Origin: Bretschneidera sinensis
Taxonomy: Eukaryota > Streptophyta > Magnoliopsida > Brassicales > Akaniaceae
Direction: 5' to 3'
NCBI GenBank assembly: GCA_023935145.1
Contig: CM043702.1
Span: 61,875,501-61,939,500 of the forward strand
Length of the DNA stretch: 64,000 nucleotides
Part shown: positions 33,210 to 43,980 of the stretch, piece by piece
Numbering within the stretch: the stretch's first letter is position 1
How the letters are laid out: the number at the start of each line of letters is the position of its first letter
Program-made: the position numbers and the translations under genes
Notes under the pieces: generated by a model
Database searches by the model: none
Told to the model about the DNA's origin: nothing
The model's input: the letters and a program-made list of their open reading frames with translations, nothing else

Positions 33210-34847
33210 ACCACCAACTAGCTTATTGCTAGTCCCTAGCAATTCAAGCAAAAGACATGAAATGAATTCTTTATTTAGAAATCAAAGCAAAATACAACAA
33301 TGCTGGAGTTAACCAAGAGTGATTCAAAAATCTTTGTCTCAAGAATCATGCATAACACACAACAAATAGAATCATTAAATATCACTCAATTCCAAGAATA
33401 ATCCAAATGTCAACCTTAAAATCGTTATCGACTCTTAACATTCATCTTACCACAATATATTAGTCCGAACACCTAGATGATTTTATGCATAACATTCATG
33501 AATACAAGTCTTGGCCTCTAAAAACATAATAAATTGCGTGACATCAATAAAAAATCAAGCTCCACAAGCTCACTTTTCAAATCACTCTCCACTATGTAGA
33601 AAAACCACACTACATCGGATCAATGGGTCTTTGATAAGCTTGTAACGTTAGGCTAAGGTAAAGGTCAAGAAAGAACGAGAAAGTTTAAAAAAATAAAAGA
33701 ACTAAGTTTCTTAATTTAAACACAACCACTTTAAGCACAAGATAACCTTACTTCAACACCCAACTCTTTCAACCATTTTTTTGAGCATTTCTAGCAATAA
33801 ATCATCATTTTTTATCTTCTTCCTTTGCCATAATTCATCTTTTTCTTTTATTTTGGCAAAAGACCATTCACCTCCTCTTTCATTCTTTTCTTTTCTTTTC
33901 CACAACCCCCAACTTATCTCCTTTAATGTACTTGGGTTATGGTAGTAATATTTTCTCATATTTCCACCCTTACTCCTTTTAAGTGCTTCTCACAACATGT
34001 GTATAACTAATGTTCTTTTAAAAGAAAGGTAAGGATAAAATATTTTTAGGCTCATAAAGATAAGTAAATGGTTTATCGAAAGAAACAAGGCTCAATTTTT
34101 TTTTTTATTTTCAAGAAAAAGGCTCATATAGGTGACTAGCGATAAATATAACAACGGTAAGTTTAAAAAGGCTCAAACGGTCCAAAAATGGCCTACATCA
34201 TATCCTAAGTAATGTGCATCCTATGATTTTAGCCTCAAGTGATTATCAAATAAGTTCTAGAGCTTGTAGAGACCGCAAAAGTATTCACAAAACAATCGCA
34301 CATAAAACTTCTCCAAATTCTTTAGACTAATCATGCAATCTTACCACAAACCAGAGTCTCAAACCAAAGAAATATTGACACTTCATTTATTCTCAAAGCA
34401 AAGCAAGATTTAACTTCTTCTAAATGCTATATGCTATCTCAATTAGGCTCATATCATCGAAATATGAATTAACTCCAAGGTTAACACAAAGCATGCTAAA
34501 AACAAACAAAAAGGTAAAATGACACCAAGCAGTTCAATGAAAACATGAAAAATAGGAATATGTTTCCTCCACCCCCAACTTAAAGTAGGCATTGTCCTCA
34601 ATGTGAAAGCAAAAGATAAGAAAACTCCCTTTGTTCCCAAAAGTGCACAGAAGCTGAAAATTGTGCACCGCCATTTGAACTGCTTCGTATTTTTGTCCCT
34701 GAAAAAGAAATACGAAAGTAAAACTGGAAAACAACAAAATAATAATAATAAATAAGAAAAAGAAATATGAAAAGTAGTAAAAATAAAAGGATATGTTGTG
34801 GGTTGCCTCCCATGAGCACTAAGTTTTACGTCTTCAGCCAGACTCTC
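33210..34847 (-). other. Family A 3' noncoding region (inverted segment)
   Basis: Minus-strand copy of the A 3' region. It has the post-gag GGGAGGCAACCC block (34800-34845), the G-run motif with GAGGACAATG (34569-34601), and the PPT side at 33210-33250. The short frames 34449-34819 on the minus strand are not conserved as proteins in C. Confidence 0.78.
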
Positions 34848-35628
34848 TTATTCCCTCCTAGACAAGCATGAGTTGAATGCACCAGCAACTGCTTTACTAT
34901 TAAATTTGGTGCTTGTGTGCTTTGGAGAGACCTTAAATATGTCATCAGTAACATCTACAGATTCTGGCTCGATATATGCTCTTGTGAAGCCATGGGTGAG
35001 GGTGGACTCCAATGGATTAAGGTGATGGACCTTTTCCATGAATGAGTCAATCATGTATACTTGGTGGTTCTCGTCCACATCCTCTGATTTGTTCGGTGTT
35101 GGGATGTGTAACGACTTACCACTAAGTGTCTTAATGGCATTCACCTCCTTTTTATTCTGTTGCATTAGGTGCTGACCATAAGATGTGGATTGAGCTTGGC
35201 AAGGGAACTTACCTCGCTCAGTTACACTTAAATAGCTCGTCAGCTTGGACACTTGGCTTTTTATCTCTTTATGTTCTTCAACAACCTGCATAATTAAAGA
35301 TTCAAGCCTTTGATTAGTCTTACCCTGTGCCTCAATAAAAGCATGCAAAGTTTTTTCTAAATGACTCCTAGAAGATACAGGTGCATGATATGGTTCATGA
35401 TAAGGTGCAGGGGTTTGTGCAAGCTGCTGGTTTTCAGACTTCCAGCTGAAATTGGGCTGATTTCGCCATCCTGGATTATAGGTATTAGAGAAGGGTGTAG
35501 AAGGCTTTGTGTACATGCCTAAGGCATTACATTGTTCCTTATACATCCCTCTCATATAAGCAAATGTGGGACACTCTTGGGCGAGATGATCTACCCCGCC
35601 ACACACCAAACATGGTTCAAAAGTAGAG
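34848..35628 (-). pseudogene. Family A gag, C-terminal part (inverted segment)
   Basis: Open minus-strand frame from the zinc knuckle (CLVCGGVDHLAQECP, C-x2-C-x4-H-x4-C at about 35565-35615) through RSHLEKTLHAFIEAQGKTNQ, VTERGKFPCQAQS and SEDVDENHQVYM to the tail KFNSKAVAGAFNSCLSRRE and stop. It is the best preserved family A tail here. The frame continues upstream to 35789, but those codons are antisense LTR (35629 onward), so the longer frame is a chance fusion at the head-to-head junction. Confidence 0.8.
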
Positions 35629-36055
35629 AGGATCCAAGGGATCCAAATCCAACATTCTTCCATTTTATTTCTAAGTTTCTTGAGGGCTGGAAATAAAGGG
35701 GGAGAACATCCATATTGTTCATCCACCTTGAACTCCATGGCCAAATCAAGGGGAGAGCATCCATATTGTTCTTCCACCTTGATTTCCATGGCCGACTAAT
35801 CATCTTACAAGGGAAAGGGATGAATCTTTAGGGATTTATTGTTCTTTATTTCCTGTTCTTGATTCGGTTGTATGGATTTATTGTTGAATATCGTTTACGA
35901 ATTATTCATTGATTAAGTAAGAAGGATTTGAGTTCATGTGATAGATGCACTTTTTATTCTTCTTCTTTTAGATTCTCTTAATCTAGTGATTGCATCCATC
36001 TCCTCCATTGAGGTTGTTTGGATGTGATTGATTCCGGTAGATTTATCTTATTGAT
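35629..36055 (+). mobile_element. Family A LTR, middle LTR resumed (left of B insertion)
   Basis: Plus-strand A LTR from about position 688 (GGATCCAAGGGATCC matches 41922). It abuts minus-strand A gag at about 35628, head to head, with no TSD. It is interrupted at 36056 by a family B LTR and continues at 37356. Confidence 0.8.
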
Positions 36056-37355
36056 TGTTGTTGCGCGATTATCTACCTAAATAAATAAGCAAATAACCGC
36101 ACTCATTTTATTTGCAAGTGCACAAGGTCAACTTAGTAGTATAGTGTGCGAAAGCAAGATCATCTCCACAGGGATTGGTGAATTTCTTTTTAGAGTTACA
36201 TTCGCAATGTAAAAAGATAGAAATAATAAAATAGTTGATTTTGATAAAGGTAAAATAATAAAGATAAAGACGTAGGGACTTGATAACCACCACTAATCAT
36301 GCTACCACAACAAAACAGTATGCCAATGCTTTACTCATGTCATGAATACCTAATGTTTGTCAACCTAAGGGTATGGTATCTACTCCTTAAGCTATTGATC
36401 TCCCTAAACAATGAGTTAGGCATGGTATCTACTATAACTTTTTTCTCTCTCAAGGGATTCAACCTGGTGTGTGCTGAGTTGTTCCTTAAAAGAGAATAGG
36501 ATCTATGGAAATCGACAACCACACGGGACCTAGGGTATGGTATCTACTCATGGTTTCCCATGTTGATTAACCCAAGAATCCAGTGTGGATATCTTTAGTT
36601 ACTAATGTCAGACCCAGGACTCGGTCATCCAAATTGATCTAACTAACAAGTCCATACCACATGCACATATTGATCAGACATATACATATGAGGAATTTAA
36701 ATAAAAGCAAGTATTAATCAAGTTAAGCAACACAACATAAATATCACAAAGGCGCCAATACTAAATTTATTGAGTAAACATAATTAGGGTTTCAACCAAG
36801 TCCTTACTAAAAGTTTAAGTGCATATAATAAAAATAAAGGAAAGAAGAAACCCGAGAGAAGAGTCGTCAAATCTCCTCCATGGTTTCCTTCTCCAAGCTA
36901 AAAGTAAAAGATAGAAGAAGTGATTAAAAGAAGTGATGCCTTTTGTGTGTGATTTACAAGTGTATTTGTAGGTCTTTGAGAAGTCCTAAGAGGCTCATGA
37001 GTTCCTAAACTTTCCTAAAACACAAAACTCCTTTATTTCCAAAATAAGGTTATTTCTAAAACAGGGTTCTGCAGTTTACTGTTCACACCCGTACATGTGC
37101 ACTCGATCGCATATGTGGTGTGCTCGATCGCAATGTTGTTCTCGATCGCACAGAGGAGTGCACTCGAGCGCATTTTAGCCAGCAACTACTTCAGGATTTT
37201 CAGATTTCTTCCTTTAAGTGCCAAAAATGCTTCTTTTTCTCCAAAACCCTATAAAAACGTGTAAAACACAAAAGCGAAGTAAAATGAACTAAATTAACAT
37301 AACTAATGACCTAACAAATGTAAATAAGGGTGCTTAAATATTTAAGCACGTATCA
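36056..37355 (-). mobile_element. Solo family B LTR inside an A LTR
   Basis: A complete 1300-base B LTR on the minus strand, TGATACGTGC at 37355 and CAACAACA at 36056. No B internal sequence is present, so it is a solo LTR from recombination between two LTRs. The A LTR continues on both sides (TAGATTTATCTTATT, then CCATTACTG). The possible TSDs TTGAT and ATTAT match only 3 of 5. A CGATCG tract lies at 37087-37172. Confidence 0.82.
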
Positions 37356-37785
37356 ATTATCCATTACTGCTATATTGTCATTAAAGATATATTGTTATTT
37401 CGTGATAATCTTTAAGATCGGTCATGTGTGCATGAACCAGAATCAATGATTAATTTGTAGCAATTATATTAGAGTTATAAATGTGCTTGATTGAATATAT
37501 TCCGATTGCTTGTTTGGGAGGTGAAACTTGCAATCAAGATAAAATCAATTGAATCAAGAGTGGAAATAGGGAACGAACCTAAGGAGGATTCCCAGAACCT
37601 TATTATTTCTCATTTATATTTCATTTACTTTCACGCAATTTTTTTTACATTATCTCATTATCAAAACCCAAAAATCCTTCATTTAACTTTTATTGTTCAT
37701 TTCAAGGTTTACACATTTTCCTTTGTACTTAACTTGTTTCCCTGTGGAATTGACACCCTAAAGTTGTACTACAACTACTATGTTT
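37356..37785 (+). mobile_element. Family A LTR, middle LTR end (right of B insertion)
   Basis: Matches 42360-42785 of the intact LTR. The last 25 or so bases, the PBS and the start of the leader are deleted, and A-rich leader sequence (TTTTGATTTTCTAATTTTC) follows directly. Without a PBS this internal unit could not replicate on its own. Confidence 0.78.
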
Positions 37786-37883
37786 TGATTTTCTAATTTT
37801 CTTTTATTATTCTGTTTTATTTTATTTTTTTTCTTTCTTCCCTTGTTTTATTTATTTTATTTCCCCTCTAAATTAATTGGTGA

Positions 37884-39632
37884 ATGCTTAGACCGAGAGA
37901 TTCACGAGGTAGATTCATTATAGGACCCGAATTAGAGTTACCCTCTCCTTCCACGTCCGTTGGTGAAACCTCGCCTAGATCAAACAATAGTGTTCCCCCA
38001 TCCGAGAATTTAGAGGATTTTGTTAACATGACCGATAATCCTAATGAGAATGTTGCTAGGACACTTCAGGATTACCTCCACCCTACACGCATAGCCACAC
38101 CATCATGCATCATGTTTCCAGCCAATACTCGCCAACTAGATTTTAAAATAGGGATGATACAATTACTCCCTACTTTTCATGGCTTGGATAATGAAAACCC
38201 ATATGTGCACAGTAAAGAGTTTAAGGAAGTAGTCGCGACTTTTCATAGTCAAGATGAAACCGATGACATTGATAGGCTTAAGTTCTTTCCTTTCCGCTTT
38301 GAAGGATAGAGCTAAGAGTTGGCTATACTCACTAAGACCACGATCTATTGGGTCGTGGACTGAGATGACTCAAATTTTCTTTAATAAATGCTTTCCCTAA
38401 CGCAAGACCAATGCTTTAAAAAGACAGATCTCCACCTTTGCACAAAAGGACAGCGAGACTTTGTATTAGTCTCGGGAGAGATTTAAGGAGTTGTTGAGTA
38501 TGTGTCCTCACCATGGGTATGAGAATTGGCATTTAGTGAGCTATTTCTATGAGGGTCTTATCTATAGAGAATGCCAATTTATAGAGATGATGTGTAATGG
38601 TGGGTTCTTGGAGAAAGATCCTGATGAGGCCATAGAGTACCTCAATGAGCTTGCTGAAAAAGCTCATACTTGGAATGGGCCTAGTGCTACTGAGAGCACA
38701 AATAGGTCATGACCTATAGAGAACCCAAATGGTGGTGGAATTTACCATCTTAGGGAAGAGGATAACCTTAAAGCCAAGGTCGAGATGCTCACAAGGGAAC
38801 TAGAGGTGTTAAGACTAAAAGCCCAAAGCCAACACAAGTAGCTAATCATGCATCGTCTTTGAAACCATGTTTTGTGTGTGGTGGGGTAGATCATCTCGCC
38901 CAAGAGTGTCCCACATTTTCTGAGATGAGAGGGATGTATAAGGACCAATGTAATGCCTTAGGCATGTACACGAAGCCTTTTGCACCCTTCTCTAATACCT
39001 ATAATCCGGGATGGCGAAATCACCCAAATTTTAGCCGGAAGTTTGAAAACCAGCAGCTTGCATAACCCCCTGCAACATATCTTGAACCATATCATGAACC
39101 CGTGTCTTCTAGGAGTTCTTTAGAAGACACTTTACATGCTTTTATTGAAGCACATGAGAAGACAAATCAAAGGCTTGAATCTTTAATTGTGCAGGTTGTT
39201 GAAGAACATAAAGAGATAAAGAGCCAAGTGTCTAAGTTGATGAGCTACTTGAGTGTGACTGAGCGAGGTAAGTTCCCTTCTCAAGCTCAGTCCACATCCT
39301 ATGGTCAACACCTAACGCAGCAGAATAAAAAGGAGGTGAATGCCATTGAGACACTTAGTGGTAAGTTATTACACATCCCAACAACGAAAAAATCTGAGGA
39401 TGTGGATGAGAACCACCAAGTATACATGATTGACTCATTCATGAAAAAGGTCCATCACCTTAATCCATTAGAGTCCACCCTTACCCATGGCTTCACAAGA
39501 GCATATATCGATCCTGAGTCTGTAAATGTTACTGATAACATCTCTAAGGTCTCTCCAAAGCACACAAGCAGCAAATTTAACAGTAAAGCAGTTGCTGGTG
39601 CATTCAACTCATGTTTGTCTAGGAGGGAATAA
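37884..39632 (+). pseudogene. Family A gag, second unit (nearly full length)
   Basis: Plus-strand A gag with the start MLRPRDSRGRF at 37884. It is in frame to about 38295, where one extra C in the FPFALKDRAKSW region shifts the frame. A Gln codon became TAG near 38467. The frame resumes at 38491-38712 (MCPHHGYENWHLVSYFYEGL). The zinc knuckle CFVCGGVDHLAQEC is at about 38868-38910. The last frame, 39102-39632, is intact and ends KFNSKAVAGAFNSCLSRRE. It matches C gag up to SGK-LHIP, then carries the linker-derived tail. No pol follows: the stop is followed directly by the 3' noncoding region, as in the other two A copies. Gag-only, a particle-forming or packaging protein at best. Confidence 0.85.
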
Positions 39633-41234
39633 GAGTGTCTGGCTGAAGACGTACAACTTAGCACTCATGGGAGGCACTCCATAGCATATCCTTTTATGTT
39701 TATTGTTTTTCATAATTCTTTTTCTTATTTATTATTAGTATTTTGCTATTTCCCAGTTTTACTTTCGTATTTCTTTTTCAGGGACAAATATATGAAGCAG
39801 TTCAATTGGTGGTGCACAATTCTCAGCTTCTGTGCACTTTTGGCTACAAAGGGAGTTTTCTTATCTTATGCTTCCACATTGAGGACAACGCCTATTTTAA
39901 GTTGAGGGTGGAAGAAACATCTTCCTGTTTCTCATGTTTTTCATTGAACTGCTTGGTGTCATTTTACCTTTTTGTTTGTTTTTAGCATGCTTTGTGTTAG
40001 CCTTGGAATCAATTCATATGTCGATGATATGAGCCTAATTGAGATAGCATATAGCCTTTAGAAGAAGTTAAATCTTGCTTCGCTTTGAGAATAAATTAAG
40101 TGTCAATTTTTCTTTGGTTTGAGACTCTGGTTTGCGGTAAGATTGCATGATTAGTCTAAAGCATTTAGAGAAGTTTTATGTGCGATTGTTTTGTGAATAC
40201 TTTTGCGGTCTCTACAAGCTCTAGAACTTATTTAATAATCACTTGAGGCAACAATCATAGAATGCACATTACTTAGGATATGATGTAGGCCATTTTTGGA
40301 CAGTTTGAGCCTTTTTAAACTTACCCTGGTTATATTTATCACTAGTCACCTGTTTCAGCCTTTTTCTTGAAAAGAAAAATTGAGCCTTATTTCTTTCAAT
40401 AAACCATTTACTTATCTTTATGAGCCTAAAAATATTTTATCCTTACCTTTCTTTTAAAAAGAACTTAGTTATACACATGTTGTGAGAAGCACTTAAAAGG
40501 AGTAAGGGTGGAAATATGAGAAAATATTACTACCATAACCCAAGTACACTAAAAGAGATAAGTTGGAGGAGGTGAATGGTCTTATGCCAAAATTAAAGAA
40601 AAAGATGAATTATAGCAAAGGAAGAAGAAAAAAAATGGTGATTTATTGCGAGAAATGCTCGAAAAATGGTTGAAAGAGTTTGGAGTTGATGTAAGGTTAT
40701 CTTGTGCTTAAAGTGGTTGTGTTTAAATTAAGAGACTTAGTTCTTTTATTTGTTTAAACTTTCCCATTCTTCCTTGACCTTTACCCTAGCCTAACGTTAC
40801 AAGCTTATTAAAGACCTATTGATCCGATGTAGTGTGATTTTTCTACATAGTGGAGAGTGATTTGAAAAGTAAGCCTATGGAGCTTGATTTGTGATTGATG
40901 TCACGCAATTAATAGGTTTTTAGAGGCCAAGACTTGTATTCATGCTATGTTGTGCATAAAATCATCCGGGTGTTCGGACTAATGTATTGTTGTAAGATGG
41001 ATGTTAAGAGTCGATAATGATTTTAAGGTTGACATTTGGATTATTCTTGGGCTTGAGTGATATTTAATGATTCTATGTTTTGTATGTTATGCATGATTCT
41101 TGAGACAAAGATTTTTGAATCACTCTTAGTTAACGCCAGCATTGTTGTCTTTTGCTTTGATTTCTAAATAAAGAATTCATTTCATGTCTTTCGCTTGAAT
41201 TGCTAGGGACTAGCAATAAGCTAGTTGGGGGTTG
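39633..41234 (+). other. Family A 3' noncoding region, second unit
   Basis: Same layout as 26672-28298: post-gag block, G-run motif with GAGGACAACG (39879-39911), and at the end GGGACTAGCAATAAGCTAG and polypurine tract TTGGGGGTTG (41224-41234). ACTAGC and GCTAGT form a 6-bp inverted repeat with a 5-base loop just before the tract. Confidence 0.8.
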
Positions 41235-42808
41235 TGATGAGAGTCATAAAATGCATATAAACAATACTTAATTGTTAGCATTTTAGGGTTGATCAAGGTT
41301 GGAATTACGCTTTTATACCTTAATAACTCTAAAGTGTTATTCTTGAATCGTTGACTTATTTCAGTGCCTTTTCAGGTACTTTCAGTTTAAAAAAGAGATA
41401 GAAAAGCTATCATCATTTTAAACACGAAGCTTCAATGAATACTCAAGTGAGATAATGGTCGTGGAAGAGCCAAGATGAAGAGAAACCAAGAAAGGAGTTT
41501 CACTAAATTGCCAGAATTGCCCGTGCAGATCAATCATCTTTGCAGATTAAACTGTATTGATACAGGAAGAACTAGGAGATGCGCCATATATGTTTAGAAA
41601 GATCCGAAAGTCTATTTTCTGGAAAATTTTACAGTTTGTAAAAAGGAGTTTTCTAGAGAAAGTTATGGCAGTTTTAGTAGACAAAGGTCAGGCCTCCAGA
41701 TCAGCATCCACCTAGCGCCGTGCCCCTCACTTTCCAGCACTGCACCCTCACTTTCCAGCACAGTACCCCTCACTTTCTAGTGCCCACTCGTTCCAAGACC
41801 AAATTAGGGCTGCACAATGACACTTTATGGACCAAAATGCCCCTAACTACTTGTGCTCTATAAATACATCTTTAAGGAGTGTGCTGCCAGCATCTTCAAA
41901 GGGGAGAACATCTTAAAAAGGGGATCCAAGGGATCCAAATCCAGAATATTTCCAAGTATTTTGAGGGCTGGAACTCAAGGGGAGAGCATCCATATTGTTC
42001 TTCCTCCTTCAGCTCCATGGCCACGAAATCAAGGGGAGAACATCCATATTGTTCTTCCACCTTGAGCTTCATGGCCAACTAATCATCAAATAAGGGAAAG
42101 GGATGAATCCTTAGGGATTTGTTGTTCTTTTTTTTCTGTTCTTGATTCGGTTGTACGGATTTATTGTTCAATATTTGTTGTGATTCATTCTTGGATTAAG
42201 TAAGAAGGATTTGAGTTCATGTGATAGCTGAACTTTTTATTCTTCTTCTTTTAGATTTTCTTAACCCGGTGATTACATGCTCCTCCCCTATATAAGTCTA
42301 GACATGCTCTTCTTATGTGATGTTGTTTAGACGTGATTGATTCTGGTAGATTTATCTTATTTATTGTCCATTACTGTGATATTATCATTGAGATATATTG
42401 TCGTTTCTTGATAATCTTTAAGATCGGTCGTATGTGCTTAAATCAAAATCAATGAATGATTTGTAGCAATTACGTTAGATTATAAATGTGCTTGATTGAA
42501 TATTTTTCGGTTGCTTGTTTGGGATGTGAAACTAGCAATTGAGATAAAAACAATTGAATCGAGAGTGAAACAAGGCAACGAACCTAAGGAGGATTCCTGG
42601 AACCTTGTTATTTCTTATTTATATTTCATTTACATTTACACAATTTTTTCTCACATTATTTCATTATCAAAACTCAAAAATCTTTCATTTAACTTTTATC
42701 GTTCGTTTTAAGGTTCACACATTTTCTGTTGTAATTAACTTGTTTCCCTATGGAATCGACACCCCAAAGTTGTACTACAATAACTGCATTATACTTTGGG
42801 CGTAATCA
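41235..42808 (+). mobile_element. Element A-i outer 3' LTR
   Basis: A complete 1574-base A LTR, TGATGAGAGTCAT to GGGCGTAATCA, followed by the TSD ATTGT (42809-42813), which matches ACAAT at 14057-14061 on the other strand. TATA box CTATAAATA at 41858-41866, with the CACTTTCCAGCACTGC tandem units upstream at 41715-41795. Confidence 0.92.
41858..41866 (+). promoter_or_regulatory. TATA box of family A LTR
   Basis: CTATAAATA, about 65 bases downstream of the tandem U3 units. Kept in all A LTRs. Confidence 0.6.
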
Positions 42809-43980
42809 ATTGTGCAGATCAAGTGATAAGAAGGTGCATTCCTGAAAATGAAATTATTTTTATTCTCATCTTTTGTCATTCTTATGCTTGTGGATGTCAC
42901 TTTGGAGCTAAGAGGACGGCGAGAAAAGTGCTAGAATGTGGTTTCTATTGGCCATATTTATTCTGAGATTCATATTCTATTTGTAAGTCATGTTATCATT
43001 GTCAAAAGACAAGCAATATATCCCAAAGGAATGAGATGCCACAAACCCCCATACTATTTTGCGAAATTTTTTATGTTTGGGTCATCGATTTAATGGGACC
43101 GTTCCCTATATCTTTCAGTTATGTTTACATTTTGCTTGTTGTTGATTATGTCTCAAAATGGGTGGAAGCTAAAGCTACAAGGACTGATGATTCTAAAATT
43201 TTTACAGATTTTATCAAGTCTAACATATTCTTCAGGTTTGGAATTCCAAGAGCTCTAATAAGTGATCGAGGCACTCACTTTTGCAATAGAACTGTGGAGA
43301 CTTTGCCAAGAAAGTATCATGTGACCCACAAGGTGTCAACTGCCTATCATCCACAAACTAGTGGACAAGTGGAAGTGGCAAATCAAGAGATCAAGTCCAT
43401 CATTGAAAAGATGGTCAGTCTAAGTAGAAAAGATTGGAGTTTACGCTTAGATGATGCCTTATGGGCGTATAGGACTGCATATAAGACACCCATTAGTATG
43501 TCACCTTATCTATTGGTGTTTGGGAAACCATGCCACCTTCTAGTTGAGTTAGAACACAAGGTTTTATTGGGCTATAAAGAGTTTCAGCATGAATGTGGAT
43601 GAAAGTGGAGAACACAGGAAGTTGCGACTACAAGAGTTAGAGGAAATTTGCAATGATGTCTATGAGAGTGCAAGGATTTACAAAGAAAAGACGAAGGCTT
43701 TTTATGAGAAGATGATCTCTAGGAAGGATTTTAAAGTTGGTCAAAAAGTCCTTCTAAACCATTCACGAATTTGTTTGTTTCCGAGTAAGTTTCCTTCTCG
43801 TTAGATTGGACCTTTTGTTGTTACTAATGTTTTTCCTCATGGTGCAGTTGAAATTCAAAGTTTAGCAACTTCCAAAGTGTTCAAGGTGAATGGCCATAGA
43901 CTTAAGCCTTTCTATGAAGGTTTCCAAGTAGAGAATTTGGAAAAATTGGACCTTGAGGATTCGATTTATACTGATTGAAG
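42809..43980 (+). pseudogene. Element D integrase (Athila-like)
   Basis: Plus-strand integrase of D. HHCC region at 42860-43020 (HSYACGCHFGAKRTARKVLECGFYWP, then CKSCYHCQK). Core at 43036-43602: [30 protein letters not shown] with the first Asp, [12 protein letters not shown] with the second, and [13 protein letters not shown] with the Glu, so the DDE triad is present. C-terminal part 43589-43970 (HSRICLFPSKFPSR, then [16 protein letters not shown] in another frame), with a stop at 43802. Integrase would insert the DNA copy into the genome. The RNase H that precedes it is at 14129-14992 on the minus strand: the family A insertion and the inversion separate them. Confidence 0.88.

Larger units (their letters stand above)
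28744..33243 (-). repeat. Tandem array of A LTRs, 1500-bp period, three copies
   Basis: Units 28744-30243, 30244-31743 and 31744-33243 repeat at exactly 1500 bases where I checked (e.g. the marker near 29400, 30900 and 32400). Each unit is an A LTR lacking its last 100 or so bases plus the 40-base PPT-side sequence CAACCCCCAACTAGC to TCAAGCG. Both internal joins have the same breakpoint (GTTCG to CTTGAATTGC on the minus strand), so one join was made and then multiplied. The right halves of units 1 and 2 look identical over long stretches, unit 3 is more different. Confidence 0.87.

Noticed and set aside
34848..35789. A single 313-residue gene
   Set aside because: The first 54 or so codons are antisense LTR joined by chance to gag at 35628.
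36051..37360. A clean TSD around the solo B LTR
   Set aside because: TTGAT and ATTAT match at only 3 of 5 positions, so the insertion is supported by the split A LTR and not by a TSD.
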